From contig NZ_CP165783.1 in NCBI RefSeq assembly GCF_000513895.2, positions 372,001-436,000 of the forward strand: DNA of 64,000 nucleotides. Reading direction: 5' to 3'. Under the pieces are notes generated by a model. It was not told the DNA's origin. It did no database searches and saw only the letters and a list, made by a program, of their open reading frames with translations. Shown piece after piece: positions 46,118 through 54,467 of the stretch (position 1 is its first letter; every line of letters begins with the position of its first letter). The position numbers and the translations under genes are program-made. The stretch is from Ensifer sp. WSM1721. Its GTDB lineage: Bacteria > Pseudomonadota > Alphaproteobacteria > Rhizobiales > Rhizobiaceae.

Positions 46118-46855
46118 ATGTCTTTTTCTCAATCGAGGATTTGCAAGGGCTGCTGGGAGCAGATGCGTCTCCCCGTGCCCCTGCGAGGCCCGGCTTCCAT
46201 TCCCTTCCGCGCCTTTGGCATCCGCCCGAGCCGGATGAATCCGAACACCTGCACAATTTGCGAACTCATGTTCACGCGCGTGATGAAAGCCCGCAAGATC
46301 ACTGTTGATGTGTCTGTGCTTTTTGCAGATCTGAGAGGCTATACGACGCTTTCGCAGTCGCTTTCGGCAGACACCGTCTCCTCGCTGCTCGATGATTTCT
46401 ACGATGAATGTGCCACGGCTATTTGGGAATTCGACGGCCTTCTTAACAAGACGGTCGGGGACGCGGTCATGGCAATCTTCAACTTTCCGATCCCGCACCA
46501 CGACCACGCCGAACGTGCCGTGCTCGCTGCGAAAGAAATCCAGCGCCGCTGCCAATTGCGCCGTGAACTTCACCTGGCTGAAGGTATCGGCCTGAGCGGA
46601 AGTGAACTCGCTATTGGTATCGGCATCGACTCCGGCGAGGCCAGCTTCGGAGAGTTCGGCCGGGCGCATCGCGACCTGACTGCCGTTGGAACCGTCGTAA
46701 ATACTGCCGCCCGTGCCCAGTCAGCCGCAGAAGCGGGGCGGATTCTCGTCACCAGGGCCGTTTGCGAGCGGGCCCAGAGCCAAACGGCCGAAAGCGAAGG
46801 CCGGGCATACCACTTGAAGGGCTTTGAGCAGCCGATCGAGCTCTATGAAATCTGA
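46118..46855 (+). CDS. Adenylate cyclase-type protein with N-terminal CxxC pairs
   Basis: From the ATG at 46118 the protein has 245 residues. An N-terminal ribbon (CKGC near 10 and CTIC near 45) could bind zinc. The class III domain has FADLRGYT and NKTVGDAVMAIF with the metal aspartates 44 residues apart, the adenine-specifying lysine (NKTVGD), and the Asn/Arg pair in VVNTAARAQ. It is a compact single-domain cyclase, probably making cAMP. The start is uncertain because no strong ribosome site precedes this ATG; an in-frame ATG lies at 46073. Confidence 0.85.
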   Translation: MSFSQSRICKGCWEQMRLPVPLRGPASIPFRAFGIRPSRMNPNTCTICELMFTRVMKARKITVDVSVLFADLRGYTTLSQSLSADTVSSLLDDFYDECATAIWEFDGLLNKTVGDAVMAIFNFPIPHHDHAERAVLAAKEIQRRCQLRRELHLAEGIGLSGSELAIGIGIDSGEASFGEFGRAHRDLTAVGTVVNTAARAQSAAEAGRILVTRAVCERAQSQTAESEGRAYHLKGFEQPIELYEI

Positions 46856-47129
46856 ACATCGTTGGCGTTGCCGTCGGAACTTGCGTAATGCCGTGACGGG
46901 CGACCGATGAGGATTCGAGGATCACACTGCCTAACTGCGCCTGCGCACGGTGCCAATCGGAGCGCCAATCGCTCCTGTGCAGTGCATACGCAACAACATT
47001 CCACGTAAGTCTCGGCGCGAGCTTCACCTGCCCGGCACTCGTTTCCACACATTTCGAGGGCCTGAGTAGGAGGGTCGCACGCGCCAGATCATCTCCTGGC
47101 GGTGATTGCTCCGAACCACCGTGCCAAAG
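46856..47129. other. Intergenic region upstream of the envelope stress module
   Basis: No supported gene. Antisense frames here have no start signals. The adjoining 47130-47155 holds a stress promoter match and the remaining bases to 47206 form the leader. Confidence 0.35.
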
Positions 47130-47155
47130 GGAACAAAGGCGCCGTTTCGGTTGTT
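47130..47155 (+). promoter_or_regulatory. EcfG/RpoE2-type general stress promoter
   Basis: GGAAC at 47130-47134, 17 bases, then TGTT at 47152-47155. The alphaproteobacterial general-stress consensus is GGAAC, 16-17 bases, CGTT; one base differs. It lies 51 bases before the ATG at 47207. Confidence 0.5.
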
Positions 47156-47206
47156 CGGATCATATTAGTAACACCTAAGATCAGTTCCTGATCGGGAGGA
47201 ACCCAA

Positions 47207-47803
47207 ATGAGCAATGAAGGAAGTGCCCGCGGGCCGGGCGACCCATCCGGACTGCCGGAAACGCCGTCGGTTGGTTCCGGCACTCGGCTAGGGGAAGACG
47301 CCACGAGCATCAGCGAGCAGGCGACAGAGCGCAACTTGGAACAAGCCCTTCGCGAGGACTTGTCTGAGGGTCGACAGTTCGCGAAGCAGCAAACGGAGCA
47401 GGTCAAGACGGCGGTCAGCCGCACCGCGGAAGGCGAGAAAAACCTGGCGGCGCGTCAGTTGAACGGCGTGGGAGCCGCAATCGAGAAGGTCGGCTCTGAG
47501 CTCGAAGCGTCCGATCAACGGGCGCTCGGTCGCTATGCCCGACAGATGGGCCGCTCGCTTAAAGATTACGCCCGCAACATAGAGGATCGCGATCTCGGCG
47601 AAATCGCCGCGATGGCCGAGGATTTCGGTCGAAGGCAACCGCTTGCATTTCTCGGGATGGCGGCACTTGCAGGACTGACGGCCAGTCGGTTCCTGCTCGC
47701 TTCGGCCGAGCGTCGTACCAGCCGGGGCGCTTCCCTTCACCCCTCGCGATCGCCGTCGGCCGGTCAGCCGGTTCGACAGGAGGAGGAGTTCCGCAATGGC
47801 TAA
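47207..47803 (+). CDS. Hypothetical membrane-associated stress protein
   Basis: A 198-residue protein. The first half is charged and helical (EQALREDLSEGRQFAKQQTEQVKTAV), and one hydrophobic segment lies near 145-160 (PLAFLGMAALAGLTASRFLLA), a layout seen in the first member of envelope modules with holin-like and DUF3618 proteins. GGGAGG precedes the ATG. The stop overlaps the next start by eight bases. No named family was assigned. It heads an operon with an EcfG-type promoter. Confidence 0.8.
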   Translation: MSNEGSARGPGDPSGLPETPSVGSGTRLGEDATSISEQATERNLEQALREDLSEGRQFAKQQTEQVKTAVSRTAEGEKNLAARQLNGVGAAIEKVGSELEASDQRALGRYARQMGRSLKDYARNIEDRDLGEIAAMAEDFGRRQPLAFLGMAALAGLTASRFLLASAERRTSRGASLHPSRSPSAGQPVRQEEEFRNG

Positions 47804-48209
47804 CCATGATCGCCCCTTATCCGAACTCATGACGAGCCTGGTAGGTGACATATCCGGCCTTTTCCGGAAGGAAATAGATCTTGCCAAGGCCGAAGCGTCG
47901 GAGAACTTGAGTCGCGCCGTAGGCAGCATCGAGACGCTCCTCATCGGCCTGGTGTTTGCAATCGGTGCCATCGGCGTGCTGTTGAGTGCAGTTGTCCAGG
48001 GATTGGCCGCATTTCTCGTTGTTCAGGGTTTGACCGAACCGAATGCCGATGCAGCGGCCGCCGCCATCGTCGGTGTCGTGGTGGCGCTCCTCGCTTGGGC
48101 GATGGTTTCGCGGGCCCTCTCGACGCTTAGAAGCGGCAGTTTCAAGTTCGACAGGACGGCAGCCTCGCTACAGCGCGACGTGGACGTGGTGAAGGAGAGA
48201 GTGCAATGA
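47796..48209 (+). CDS. Phage holin family-like membrane protein
   Basis: A 137-residue protein of the Pfam Phage_holin_3_6 group. An N-terminal amphipathic region (SGLFRKEIDLAKAEASENLSRA) is followed by two transmembrane helices (about 48-70 and 85-108). These chromosomal proteins are not known phage lysis factors and usually accompany DUF3618 genes. GAGGAGG precedes the ATG; the end overlaps the next gene (ATGA). Confidence 0.85.
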   Translation: MANHDRPLSELMTSLVGDISGLFRKEIDLAKAEASENLSRAVGSIETLLIGLVFAIGAIGVLLSAVVQGLAAFLVVQGLTEPNADAAAAAIVGVVVALLAWAMVSRALSTLRSGSFKFDRTAASLQRDVDVVKERVQ

Positions 48210-49180
48210 ACGACTCCGTGGAAACCCACTCGGCTGCCGAACTGCAGCGCGAGATCGAGGCCGACCGCCAGCGCATCGAGGAAAAGCTCCACGCGATTCA
48301 GGAGCGCATGTCGCCGGGCCAACTGATGGACGAATTGCTCGAATATGCCAAGACGAGCGGCGGAGCCGAGTATCTCAGCAACCTCGGTGTGGCATTGAGG
48401 AGTAATCCCGTTCCCGTCGCTTTGATGGGGATCAGTCTCGCCTGGCTTATCGCCAATCCGGCCTCACGCGCGCCCGGAGTGAGAAAGCTGGAGGATGGTC
48501 TGGACGACTATCCGCTCGCAACCGTTACCGGTTCCGTGCGGCGCACAGGCCCAGTAGAGGCGAGCTTCGGCGAGCGATACAGTCATTTCGCCGATGAAGC
48601 CGGCAACCGTTTCAGGGCCCGAACCGACCTTGAGGGCCGCAGGGCAGGTCACTTCGTCGATCCTGCCGGTAAGATTTACCGTGGCTTTGCCGACGCTGCG
48701 GGCCAGCAGATCGACGATATACGCGACGAGGCCGGGGCGCTTTTCGATGAGGCCTCGGGGTGGGCGTCCAGAACATGGCGGGAGGTAAGTGCTTCGGCAA
48801 GCCGAATGTCAGGTGCCATTGCCGAGACCGGGAGGTCTCTTGCAGACAGTGTGCAAGCCGCCGGCAGATCTCTCGAAGACCAGGGCGCGCACTTGAATGC
48901 CGCCATTCTCAAGCATTTTCGCGACCAGCCGCTCGTCGGCGGTGCGCTCGCTTTTGCCGTTGGCGCGGCGATAGGAGCCGCCCTGCCTCGCACAGAGGCC
49001 GAGGACGAGGCATTGGGCGAAGCCTCGGATCAAGTGCGCGACACCATCGCCGAGAAGACGAGCGAAGTGGTCGGTGAGGCGGTGAGTACCGCGGAGAACC
49101 TCTTCGACAAGGCGGGTCAGGCCGCGCTCGAAGCTCACGATGCTGCGAGAGAGCGGATGCGCGAGACGCTTCGGGAATGA
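48206..49180 (+). CDS. DUF3618 domain protein
   Basis: A 324-residue protein. The DUF3618 motif is at the N-terminus (ELQREIEADRQRIEEKLHAIQERMSPGQLMDE), followed by a short hydrophobic segment (PVALMGISLAWLIANP, about 70-85), a long region rich in alanine and charge, a glycine-rich helix (PLVGGALAFAVGAAIGAALP, about 250) and a C-terminal amphipathic tail resembling ElaB/YqjD proteins. It probably sits at the inner membrane. Together with the two upstream genes it forms an envelope stress module. Confidence 0.85.
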   Translation: MNDSVETHSAAELQREIEADRQRIEEKLHAIQERMSPGQLMDELLEYAKTSGGAEYLSNLGVALRSNPVPVALMGISLAWLIANPASRAPGVRKLEDGLDDYPLATVTGSVRRTGPVEASFGERYSHFADEAGNRFRARTDLEGRRAGHFVDPAGKIYRGFADAAGQQIDDIRDEAGALFDEASGWASRTWREVSASASRMSGAIAETGRSLADSVQAAGRSLEDQGAHLNAAILKHFRDQPLVGGALAFAVGAAIGAALPRTEAEDEALGEASDQVRDTIAEKTSEVVGEAVSTAENLFDKAGQAALEAHDAARERMRETLRE

Positions 49181-49188
49181 CCGGCATT

Positions 49189-49212
49189 CCTTAAATCGGA
49201 AGCGATTTAAGG
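49189..49212. repeat. Short palindrome of the RIME1 type
   Basis: CCTTAAATCG (49189-49198) pairs perfectly with CGATTTAAGG (49203-49212); ACAAAATCATGCAG follows. The inner stem is identical to that in the element at 20685-20791. It lies nine bases after the DUF3618 stop and may form a transcript-end hairpin. Confidence 0.6.
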
Positions 49213-49469
49213 ACAAAATCATGCAGGGTAGCAGGCGGCCCTGTGCGGCGGGCACGCCGCGGTGTCACGCCTGGATGCGCCTCCCGTGCTGCGGACACGG
49301 AACAGCCGGGCCGGGTCGCCAAGCTGCCCGGCCATGGGAGCGACGTGTGAAATTGGCGCCTTTCAAGAAATCTGAGATCGCGTGTCGGACTGGCGCAGCC
49401 TCGTTCGTCCTCGGTGCATGGATCGGCAAGTCATGGGATCCATCCGTCAATTCAAAAGGATAAACGATC

Positions 49470-49913
49470 ATGCCCAGCACCATACGCTTGCACCGCGTTC
49501 TGGCAACTAGCCCAGAGAAAGTCTATCGCGCGTTCCTTGAGGCGGACGCGCTCGCGAAATGGCTTCCGCCCAACGGCTTCGCCTGCACTGTGCATCATCT
49601 GGAGCCAAATGTCGGCGGCACGTTCAAAATGTCCTTTCGGAACTTCACAACCGGCGAAAGCCACGCGTTTGGCGGCGAATATGTCGAGCTCGTCCCAGGC
49701 GAACGCCTGCGCTACACGGACAAGTTCGACGACCCCAACCTGCCTGGCGAGATGCAGGTGACCGTGACACTGAAGAAGGTATCGGTCGGTACCGAGCTGG
49801 AGATCGTGCAGGCAGGCGTGCCGGACCTCATTCCAGCCGAGGCCTGTTATCTCGGTTGGCAGGAGTCGCTGCGAAACCTGGCACGGCTCGTCGAGCCTGA
49901 AATCAATCAATAG
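49470..49913 (+). CDS. SRPBCC/AHSA1 family protein
   Basis: A 147-residue START-like protein. The starting strand RLHRVLATSPEKVYRAFLEADALAKWLPP is the hallmark of the AHSA1 (activator of Hsp90-like) group, with a C-terminal helix YLGWQESLRNLARLVE. The fold encloses a hydrophobic ligand pocket; the ligand is unknown. AAAGGA stands upstream of the ATG. It is separated by about 290 bases from the envelope module. Confidence 0.88.
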   Translation: MPSTIRLHRVLATSPEKVYRAFLEADALAKWLPPNGFACTVHHLEPNVGGTFKMSFRNFTTGESHAFGGEYVELVPGERLRYTDKFDDPNLPGEMQVTVTLKKVSVGTELEIVQAGVPDLIPAEACYLGWQESLRNLARLVEPEINQ

Positions 49914-50212
49914 CGCATCAGGTTCGGGCAAAGGCCGCCGGCATCGGATCGCGTGGCCGACCTTCGCGATCCGGTGCCGGCGCTCTCCAACTCGCATCTC
50001 CGATTTGGCAGCCATGACAGCACGCGGGACTGGTTCATTCCGGCCCCATGTGCAGGACCGTTTTTGAAGAACGCGGCCGAGTGTCGGGCATTGGCGCTGC
50101 CCCACCGGAGTGAGGAGTGGTCGCAACCACTGCTAGTCCGAAAACAAATCCGCTTGCGATCGAGTTTCGCGCCAGAGACGGGCTGCTGCCGGCGCAAGAA
50201 TTTCTTTCTTGG

Positions 50213-50554
50213 TTAAGCTGCTGACTTTTGGCGAGCTTTCCAAGCCTCATGCTGCTTTCCCCATTTCGACATGGCCGTGACGGCGTCGTTCAGGCTGAGG
50301 CCAAGCGGTGTGATCGCGTATTCGACGCGCGGCGGGACCTCGTTATGGTCATGGCGGCTGATCAGGCCGTCAGCTTCCATCTGCCGCAATTGCTGTGAGA
50401 GGACTTTTTCGCTGATGCCGGGCGACAACCGGCGCAGTTCGGCGAAGCGGTGCGGACGCAGGTGCAGAGCCCACAGCAAAGAAGTTTTCCACTTTCCGCC
50501 GATCGCCTGCAGCGCCGCGGCAAAGCCGCAGTCATCCGGCTGCTTGTTCCTCAT
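50213..50554 (-). CDS. HxlR-family transcriptional regulator
   Basis: A 113-residue winged-helix regulator. The N-terminal cysteine and core (CGFAAALQAIGGKWKTSLLWAL) and RPHRFAELRRLSPGISEKVLSQQLRQME match HxlR/MarR-type DNA binding. The ATG at 50554 has AGGAG eight bases upstream, so the longer frame from 50605 is rejected. HxlR regulators usually control a divergent oxidoreductase gene; the divergent neighbour here is a broken dehydrogenase. Confidence 0.9.
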   Translation of the reverse strand: MRNKQPDDCGFAAALQAIGGKWKTSLLWALHLRPHRFAELRRLSPGISEKVLSQQLRQMEADGLISRHDHNEVPPRVEYAITPLGLSLNDAVTAMSKWGKQHEAWKARQKSAA

Positions 50555-50684
50555 CTCTCGAGCTCCTGACAGTTTTCGACACTTACCTGAAAGTGCGTAC
50601 TTCATGACGTCGCGTGAAATTTATAACTTCGCTCGGCGCGCGCCCAAACAGAAACTTAAGCGGCCACAGGCCCGGAGAAACATC

Positions 50685-50942
50685 ATGAAACAACCAGTGT
50701 GCGTCCTCGGCGCGGGGCGCATGGGCTCCTCCGTAGCTACAACGCTCCTGAACAATGCTTACGATACATGGATTTGGAACCGCACCGCGGCAAAATGCAA
50801 CCCCCTGATCGCGATGGGAGCAAAGAGCGGCGCGCGCCGGTCCCTCGCGCAGAACGGCGCACATGCCGACTTCGCGTCGCTTGCCCCGTTGTTCCGTCGT
50901 GAAGGCGTCGCCTCTGAGGTCATGGGGAAGGCGAATGCATAG
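50685..50942 (+). pseudogene. Remnant of an NAD(P)-dependent 6PGDH/imine-reductase-like dehydrogenase
   Basis: The ATG at 50685 has GGAG upstream and encodes an intact Rossmann start (VCVLGAGRMGSSVATTLLNNAYDTWIWNRT). After about 55 residues the frame jumps to a tail (HADFASLAPLFRREGVAS) that resembles the C-terminal helix of these about 290-residue enzymes. I infer an in-frame internal deletion of roughly 200 residues, which removes the catalytic domain. The stop overlaps the next gene by eight bases. It is divergent from the HxlR gene, the usual arrangement for a regulated pair. Confidence 0.65.
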
Positions 50943-51348
50943 CTCTCTTCGCAAGGCGACGTGCTCCTGCCGGCAGGTGGAGCTCGTTTGTGCTGGTGAG
51001 CCACAGCGGGTCTATGCCTGCTCGTGCATCGAGTGTCAGCGTTGCACCGGAACGGCCTTCTCTTACCGCGCCATCTACCCGGAGGCGGCTGTGATCGGTC
51101 GAAAAGGAGAAACGAAATCCTGGCGCAGGATCGGGCAATCGGGAGCTTGGCTGGAACAGCATTTTTGCGTCAACTGTGGGTCAGTGATCTTCATGCGCGC
51201 CGAGGCGCTCAAGGACGCGATTTCCGTATCCGTGGGTTGCCTGGAAGATCCGGATTTCCCGCCGCCTCAGAAACTTCACTGGCCCGATCGCCGACACCGA
51301 TGGCTTTGCTTGGAAGGCATTCTCGACGAGAGTTCCGCTTCCTCCTGA
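50935..51348 (+). CDS. GFA family zinc protein
   Basis: A 137-residue protein of the glutathione-dependent formaldehyde-activating (GFA/CENP-V) fold. Zinc-binding cysteines are in ATCSCRQV, ACSCIECQRCTGTAF and FCVNCGS. Most members have no proven enzymatic role; some condense formaldehyde with glutathione. GGGGAAGG precedes the ATG at 50935. It overlaps the pseudogene. Confidence 0.88.
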   Translation: MHSSLRKATCSCRQVELVCAGEPQRVYACSCIECQRCTGTAFSYRAIYPEAAVIGRKGETKSWRRIGQSGAWLEQHFCVNCGSVIFMRAEALKDAISVSVGCLEDPDFPPPQKLHWPDRRHRWLCLEGILDESSASS

Positions 51349-51503
51349 TCGCCAGCGCGTGCAATGCGCGCGATTTTGGCAGATGCCGATCAGGCGCTGT
51401 CGCTCGCCGAAGCGAGCTGGAACCAAGTTCGTCATCGGGGCAAGCGTTCGAACAGCCGGGGCACGGCAATGTTGCGTGACCGCGGGCCACGATCCCGAGT
51501 TTC

Positions 51504-51528
51504 GGAACATCATCTGGGCTGACCGGTT
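51504..51528 (+). promoter_or_regulatory. EcfG/RpoE2-type general stress promoter
   Basis: GGAAC at 51504-51508, 16 bases, then GGTT at 51525-51528, close to the consensus GGAAC, 16-17 bases, CGTT. It stands 66 bases before the ATG at 51595. Confidence 0.55.
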
Positions 51529-51594
51529 AGGCTCGGGTGCCAGCAAGCGGCTGGCATTTGACAGAACAAACGAGTGACGCGTTAGGAGATCAAG

Positions 51595-51774
51595 ATGGGC
51601 AGCCGACCACCGCCAGTTCCTCCGGACAACAGGAGCGCAAAGGGAACGGGAGAACCCGGACCCATCGCGGCCGAGTCAAAGAAGCCGGATATGTCCCCTG
51701 ACCCGGAGAAGAAGGGACAGCAGGGCAACACCAAGGTCAACACGACCCATCAGGGATACCAACAGGATCGATGA
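51595..51774 (+). CDS. Small proline/charge-rich hypothetical protein
   Basis: A 59-residue frame (MGSRPPPVPPDNRSAKGTGE...) preceded by AGGAGAT at good spacing. It is disordered-looking, rich in proline, glycine and lysine, with no hydrophobic core. I recall similar short proteins in other rhizobia, but no family name. It has an EcfG-type promoter and a second small gene ten bases after it, which suggests a stress-induced pair. Confidence 0.65.
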   Translation: MGSRPPPVPPDNRSAKGTGEPGPIAAESKKPDMSPDPEKKGQQGNTKVNTTHQGYQQDR

Positions 51775-51783
51775 GGAAAACGG

Positions 51784-51981
51784 ATGTCCACTTCCAAGAA
51801 GACTCCGGCAAGTATCCGTCAAGGTGGCCCCGGTGCTTCGCACGAGAATGCGAAGGCCCCGTTGGAAATACCGAAGCCGCCGGCCGAATCCGAGAGGCGT
51901 ACGCGCAGCAAAGTCTCAGGCGGCGGAGGCGAGCACGATCGCCATCACAGTCATGACCCCAGGCGCAAGGGCGGTCATTGA
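51784..51981 (+). CDS. Small hydrophilic hypothetical protein
   Basis: A 65-residue protein rich in Ser, Pro, Arg, Gly and His (KVSGGGGEHDRHHSHDPRRKGGH at the C-terminus, which could bind metal). GAGGAAA precedes the ATG, and it follows the previous small gene by nine bases, so they are probably co-transcribed. No family is recognised. It has no membrane segment. Confidence 0.6.
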   Translation: MSTSKKTPASIRQGGPGASHENAKAPLEIPKPPAESERRTRSKVSGGGGEHDRHHSHDPRRKGGH

Positions 51982-52073
51982 TTTCAGAAATCGGCCACTG
52001 CTCAGGAATCATCAGCATTCGCGCGCTTACCCCTCACGCAGAACTGCGAAGCATCGTCGCGCCCTTGGAACAG

Positions 52074-52808
52074 TTAGCGCACTATCAGTTCGGCGCGCCC
52101 ATTTTGAGATCGGTTCCCAGTCAGGAATGAAACGATAGCGGCAGCGATTTTGCGGCCGCCCTTTTCAGACGGCTCGATGGCGTTGGCGAAATCGCTGTCT
52201 TCATCGCAGACCAGGCGAAGATCGAGGAGCGCCACCCCGCGGTCCGCGGCTGCGCGTGTAATGCAGTCATTGAGAATTGAGAGGGCCGTTACGGCAATGC
52301 GCCTTTGGTTGAGGTCCGCATAGCGTACGTCGTAGATTGTGCAGATAGCAGTTGGAAGCCTCGCAGCCAGAACGGCGTCCAGGGTGGCGGAATAACTGGA
52401 GCAGAACTGCTCTCTTATCTCTGCCACCCTGAGCAGCGCATCGGCCACTGAAGCCGAGGGCAGGTTCAAAACATCAGAGACGCTGAGTGCGTCATTGCCG
52501 CCCATGCTTACTATCAGATGCGTGGCGTCGGCCGGCAGGCGCTGCAGCTGAAGGCGCACGTCCTTCATGAGGCTGCCGTCAGCTGCGAGCAATGTCGCAG
52601 ACCACCCGGCCGGCAGCCGGCGCACAAGGTGCTCCAAAACCGCTGAACCGCCGGAGACGTAGGCGCCGTTGTCAAGTACCGAATCGCCGAGAAGCACGAC
52701 CTTGTTCGACATAGCGGAAACCCCGGCCAAAGTAAGTGGGGCATGCGCGGTTGCGGGCAACAGGGCAGCCGCCATCAAAATGCCTCTACGCGACAATGCC
52801 AAGCTCAC
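52074..52808 (-). CDS. SGNH/GDSL-type hydrolase with signal peptide
   Basis: A 244-residue protein starting with GTG at 52808, nine bases after GGGAG. A signal-like stretch (MAAALLPATAHA) precedes the hydrolase core: VVLLGDSVLDNG carries the nucleophile Ser (block I) and VSMGGNDAL block III. The usual DxxH of block V is replaced by IEPSEKGGRKIA, so the catalytic histidine is not evident. It may use another residue, or be a non-enzymatic member. Confidence 0.8.
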   Translation of the reverse strand: MSLALSRRGILMAAALLPATAHAPLTLAGVSAMSNKVVLLGDSVLDNGAYVSGGSAVLEHLVRRLPAGWSATLLAADGSLMKDVRLQLQRLPADATHLIVSMGGNDALSVSDVLNLPSASVADALLRVAEIREQFCSSYSATLDAVLAARLPTAICTIYDVRYADLNQRRIAVTALSILNDCITRAAADRGVALLDLRLVCDEDSDFANAIEPSEKGGRKIAAAIVSFLTGNRSQNGRAELIVR

Positions 52809-53048
52809 GGCACTTTTCTCCCGGCAGTAAGGATATAGCTAATGGTGAAACCATGTCAGGCAAGGTTCTTGAACCAAAAGTCCTCAAGGCCCCGAACCTA
52901 GTCCGCCCCTGCCAATTCTCGCTCGACAGTCTCGAGCGCTCGCCCCAGTCCGTTCCGTTTAATCCTTACTGTCGCTGTCTCCCTGCCAATCAAAGATCAC
53001 CGATCACTCCCGACCTGAAGAAACACCGCAATGTTTCAAGCTGTCGAC

Positions 53049-53342
53049 CTATGCCGACTGGCACAGATCCTCTGCGTGGCGGCCGGCGGGGGCGTTGGAG
53101 CGCTCTGAAGTGAAGCCTTGCCTCATGCTTTGGAGTCGTTTCGTACTGCTCGTCGCGTCGACCGGTCGCACTTTGCCTTGGGCCGCTTCCCAACGACGCT
53201 CTGCAGACTTCTCGATCCATTTCACGAACCAGCCGAACCCTTCCCATTCGGCACCGTCAAGTGGATCGGCAAAGGCGTCGATTCTCTTTTTCCGCTGTTG
53301 GCCAACCAGCTCTCTGTATAAGATCGTCCATTGAAGTAGCAT
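53049..53342 (-). CDS. Hypothetical protein divergent from LysR gene
   Basis: A 97-residue protein from the ATG at 53342, supported by GGAG seven bases upstream. The first 60 residues look like a real protein (MLLQWTILYRELVGQQRKKRIDAF, WEGFGWFVKWIEKSAERRWE); the tail is less convincing. The gene is divergent from the LysR regulator with 89 bases between the starts, the usual placement for a regulated target. No family recognised. Upstream (52809-53048) no gene is seen. Confidence 0.5.
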   Translation of the reverse strand: MLLQWTILYRELVGQQRKKRIDAFADPLDGAEWEGFGWFVKWIEKSAERRWEAAQGKVRPVDATSSTKRLQSMRQGFTSERSNAPAGRHAEDLCQSA

Positions 53343-53431
53343 GTCGTTTCTCCGGGAATACTGTGATGCCCCGGATGTGGTGCGCGATGACATTGAGATG
53401 TAGGCGCGCAAACGAAAGGCATATTTCACAG

Positions 53432-54307
53432 ATGAAAGTCGAAAACTGGGATGATCTTCGTCTATTTTTGCACGTCGCTGAGCAAGGCGGCCTTGCGGGT
53501 GCCGCCGAGAAGACGGGCATCAGTGCGCCGACTATTGGACGACGCATGTTGGCGCTGGAACGTGCCACCGGGCGAGCGTTGTTTGTACGGGCGCGGACCG
53601 GGTATGAGCTTGCGCTGGATGGGCACGTTCTGCTGGATCGTGTGAGGGCGATGTATGAAGCGGCGCAGGACATCGCCGACTGGCATGAGACGGCGCATTC
53701 GATGCCTATCGTTCGGCTTCTGTCAGACACCACCCTGTCATGTTTCACGGCTGTAAGCTTGCGGCATCTCTGGACGCCGAACGACGCTTTTCGGGTGTGC
53801 TTCAAAACTTGTGAGGCCGTCCTCGACCTGACGCACCGCGACGCCGACATAGGGCTCACCGCCGAGCGGCCGGAGACGGGCAATGTCGCTGCACGGCGTT
53901 CCGTCACGGTCGCCTATGCGCCGTACTGCGCCCAAGGCTTCGACCACCGTCGTCACAGCAACTGGGTTTCGCTTGGCACGGACGTCGCCAATCAGCCGTG
54001 GAAGCGGTGGGCGTTCGAGCAGCCGGATCGTTTCATCACAAACTGGGTGAACTGCCCGCGGATGATGTTCGATCTGGTTAAGGCCGGAGCGGGCATCGGA
54101 GTCGTGCCGTGCTTCATCGGCGACACTGATCCAGCCTTCGTCCGCGCGGGCCGAGTGATTGAAGAACTGAGCCACGACTTATGGATCGTACTGCATGACG
54201 ACGAACGGGGACGGGAGTCGGTGCGCACGGTTGCAGACCGGCTTTCAGCGCTGCTTACAGCGAACGCCGCGCTATTCTCCGGATCTAGCGGGCGTGATCC
54301 TCTTTGA
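53432..54307 (+). CDS. LysR-family transcriptional regulator
   Basis: A 291-residue regulator. The N-terminal winged helix (about 5-62) has WDDLRLFLHVAEQGGLAGAAEKTGISAPTIGRRMLALERATG. The effector domain (about 90-285) is of the two-subdomain type. The ATG at 53432 is chosen because the helix-turn-helix starts a few residues later; the longer frame from 53261 is unlike the family. The ribosome site is weak. The effector is unknown. Confidence 0.88.
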   Translation: MKVENWDDLRLFLHVAEQGGLAGAAEKTGISAPTIGRRMLALERATGRALFVRARTGYELALDGHVLLDRVRAMYEAAQDIADWHETAHSMPIVRLLSDTTLSCFTAVSLRHLWTPNDAFRVCFKTCEAVLDLTHRDADIGLTAERPETGNVAARRSVTVAYAPYCAQGFDHRRHSNWVSLGTDVANQPWKRWAFEQPDRFITNWVNCPRMMFDLVKAGAGIGVVPCFIGDTDPAFVRAGRVIEELSHDLWIVLHDDERGRESVRTVADRLSALLTANAALFSGSSGRDPL

Positions 54308-54405
54308 GTGTCGATCGGGTCTTGGCATTCGCAGAGTTCGAGCAGGCGACGCAGGTACACCTTTGGCTGCCATCCCCGCTGCCCCGCGAGAAACGATCAC
54401 ACGCC

Positions 54406-54430
54406 GGAACATCGGCGCATTCTTCTGGTT
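54406..54430 (+). promoter_or_regulatory. EcfG/RpoE2-type general stress promoter
   Basis: GGAAC at 54406-54410, 16 bases, then GGTT at 54427-54430. It lies 37 bases before the ATG of the DUF2267 gene. Confidence 0.55.
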
Positions 54431-54467
54431 CGACCGTCATCAAGCAAAGAAAAAACAGGAGAGTATC

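Noticed and set aside
51364..51522. 52-codon plus-strand frame after the GFA gene
   Set aside because: No ribosome site, Arg/Ser-rich composition, and it overlaps the stress promoter of the next genes.
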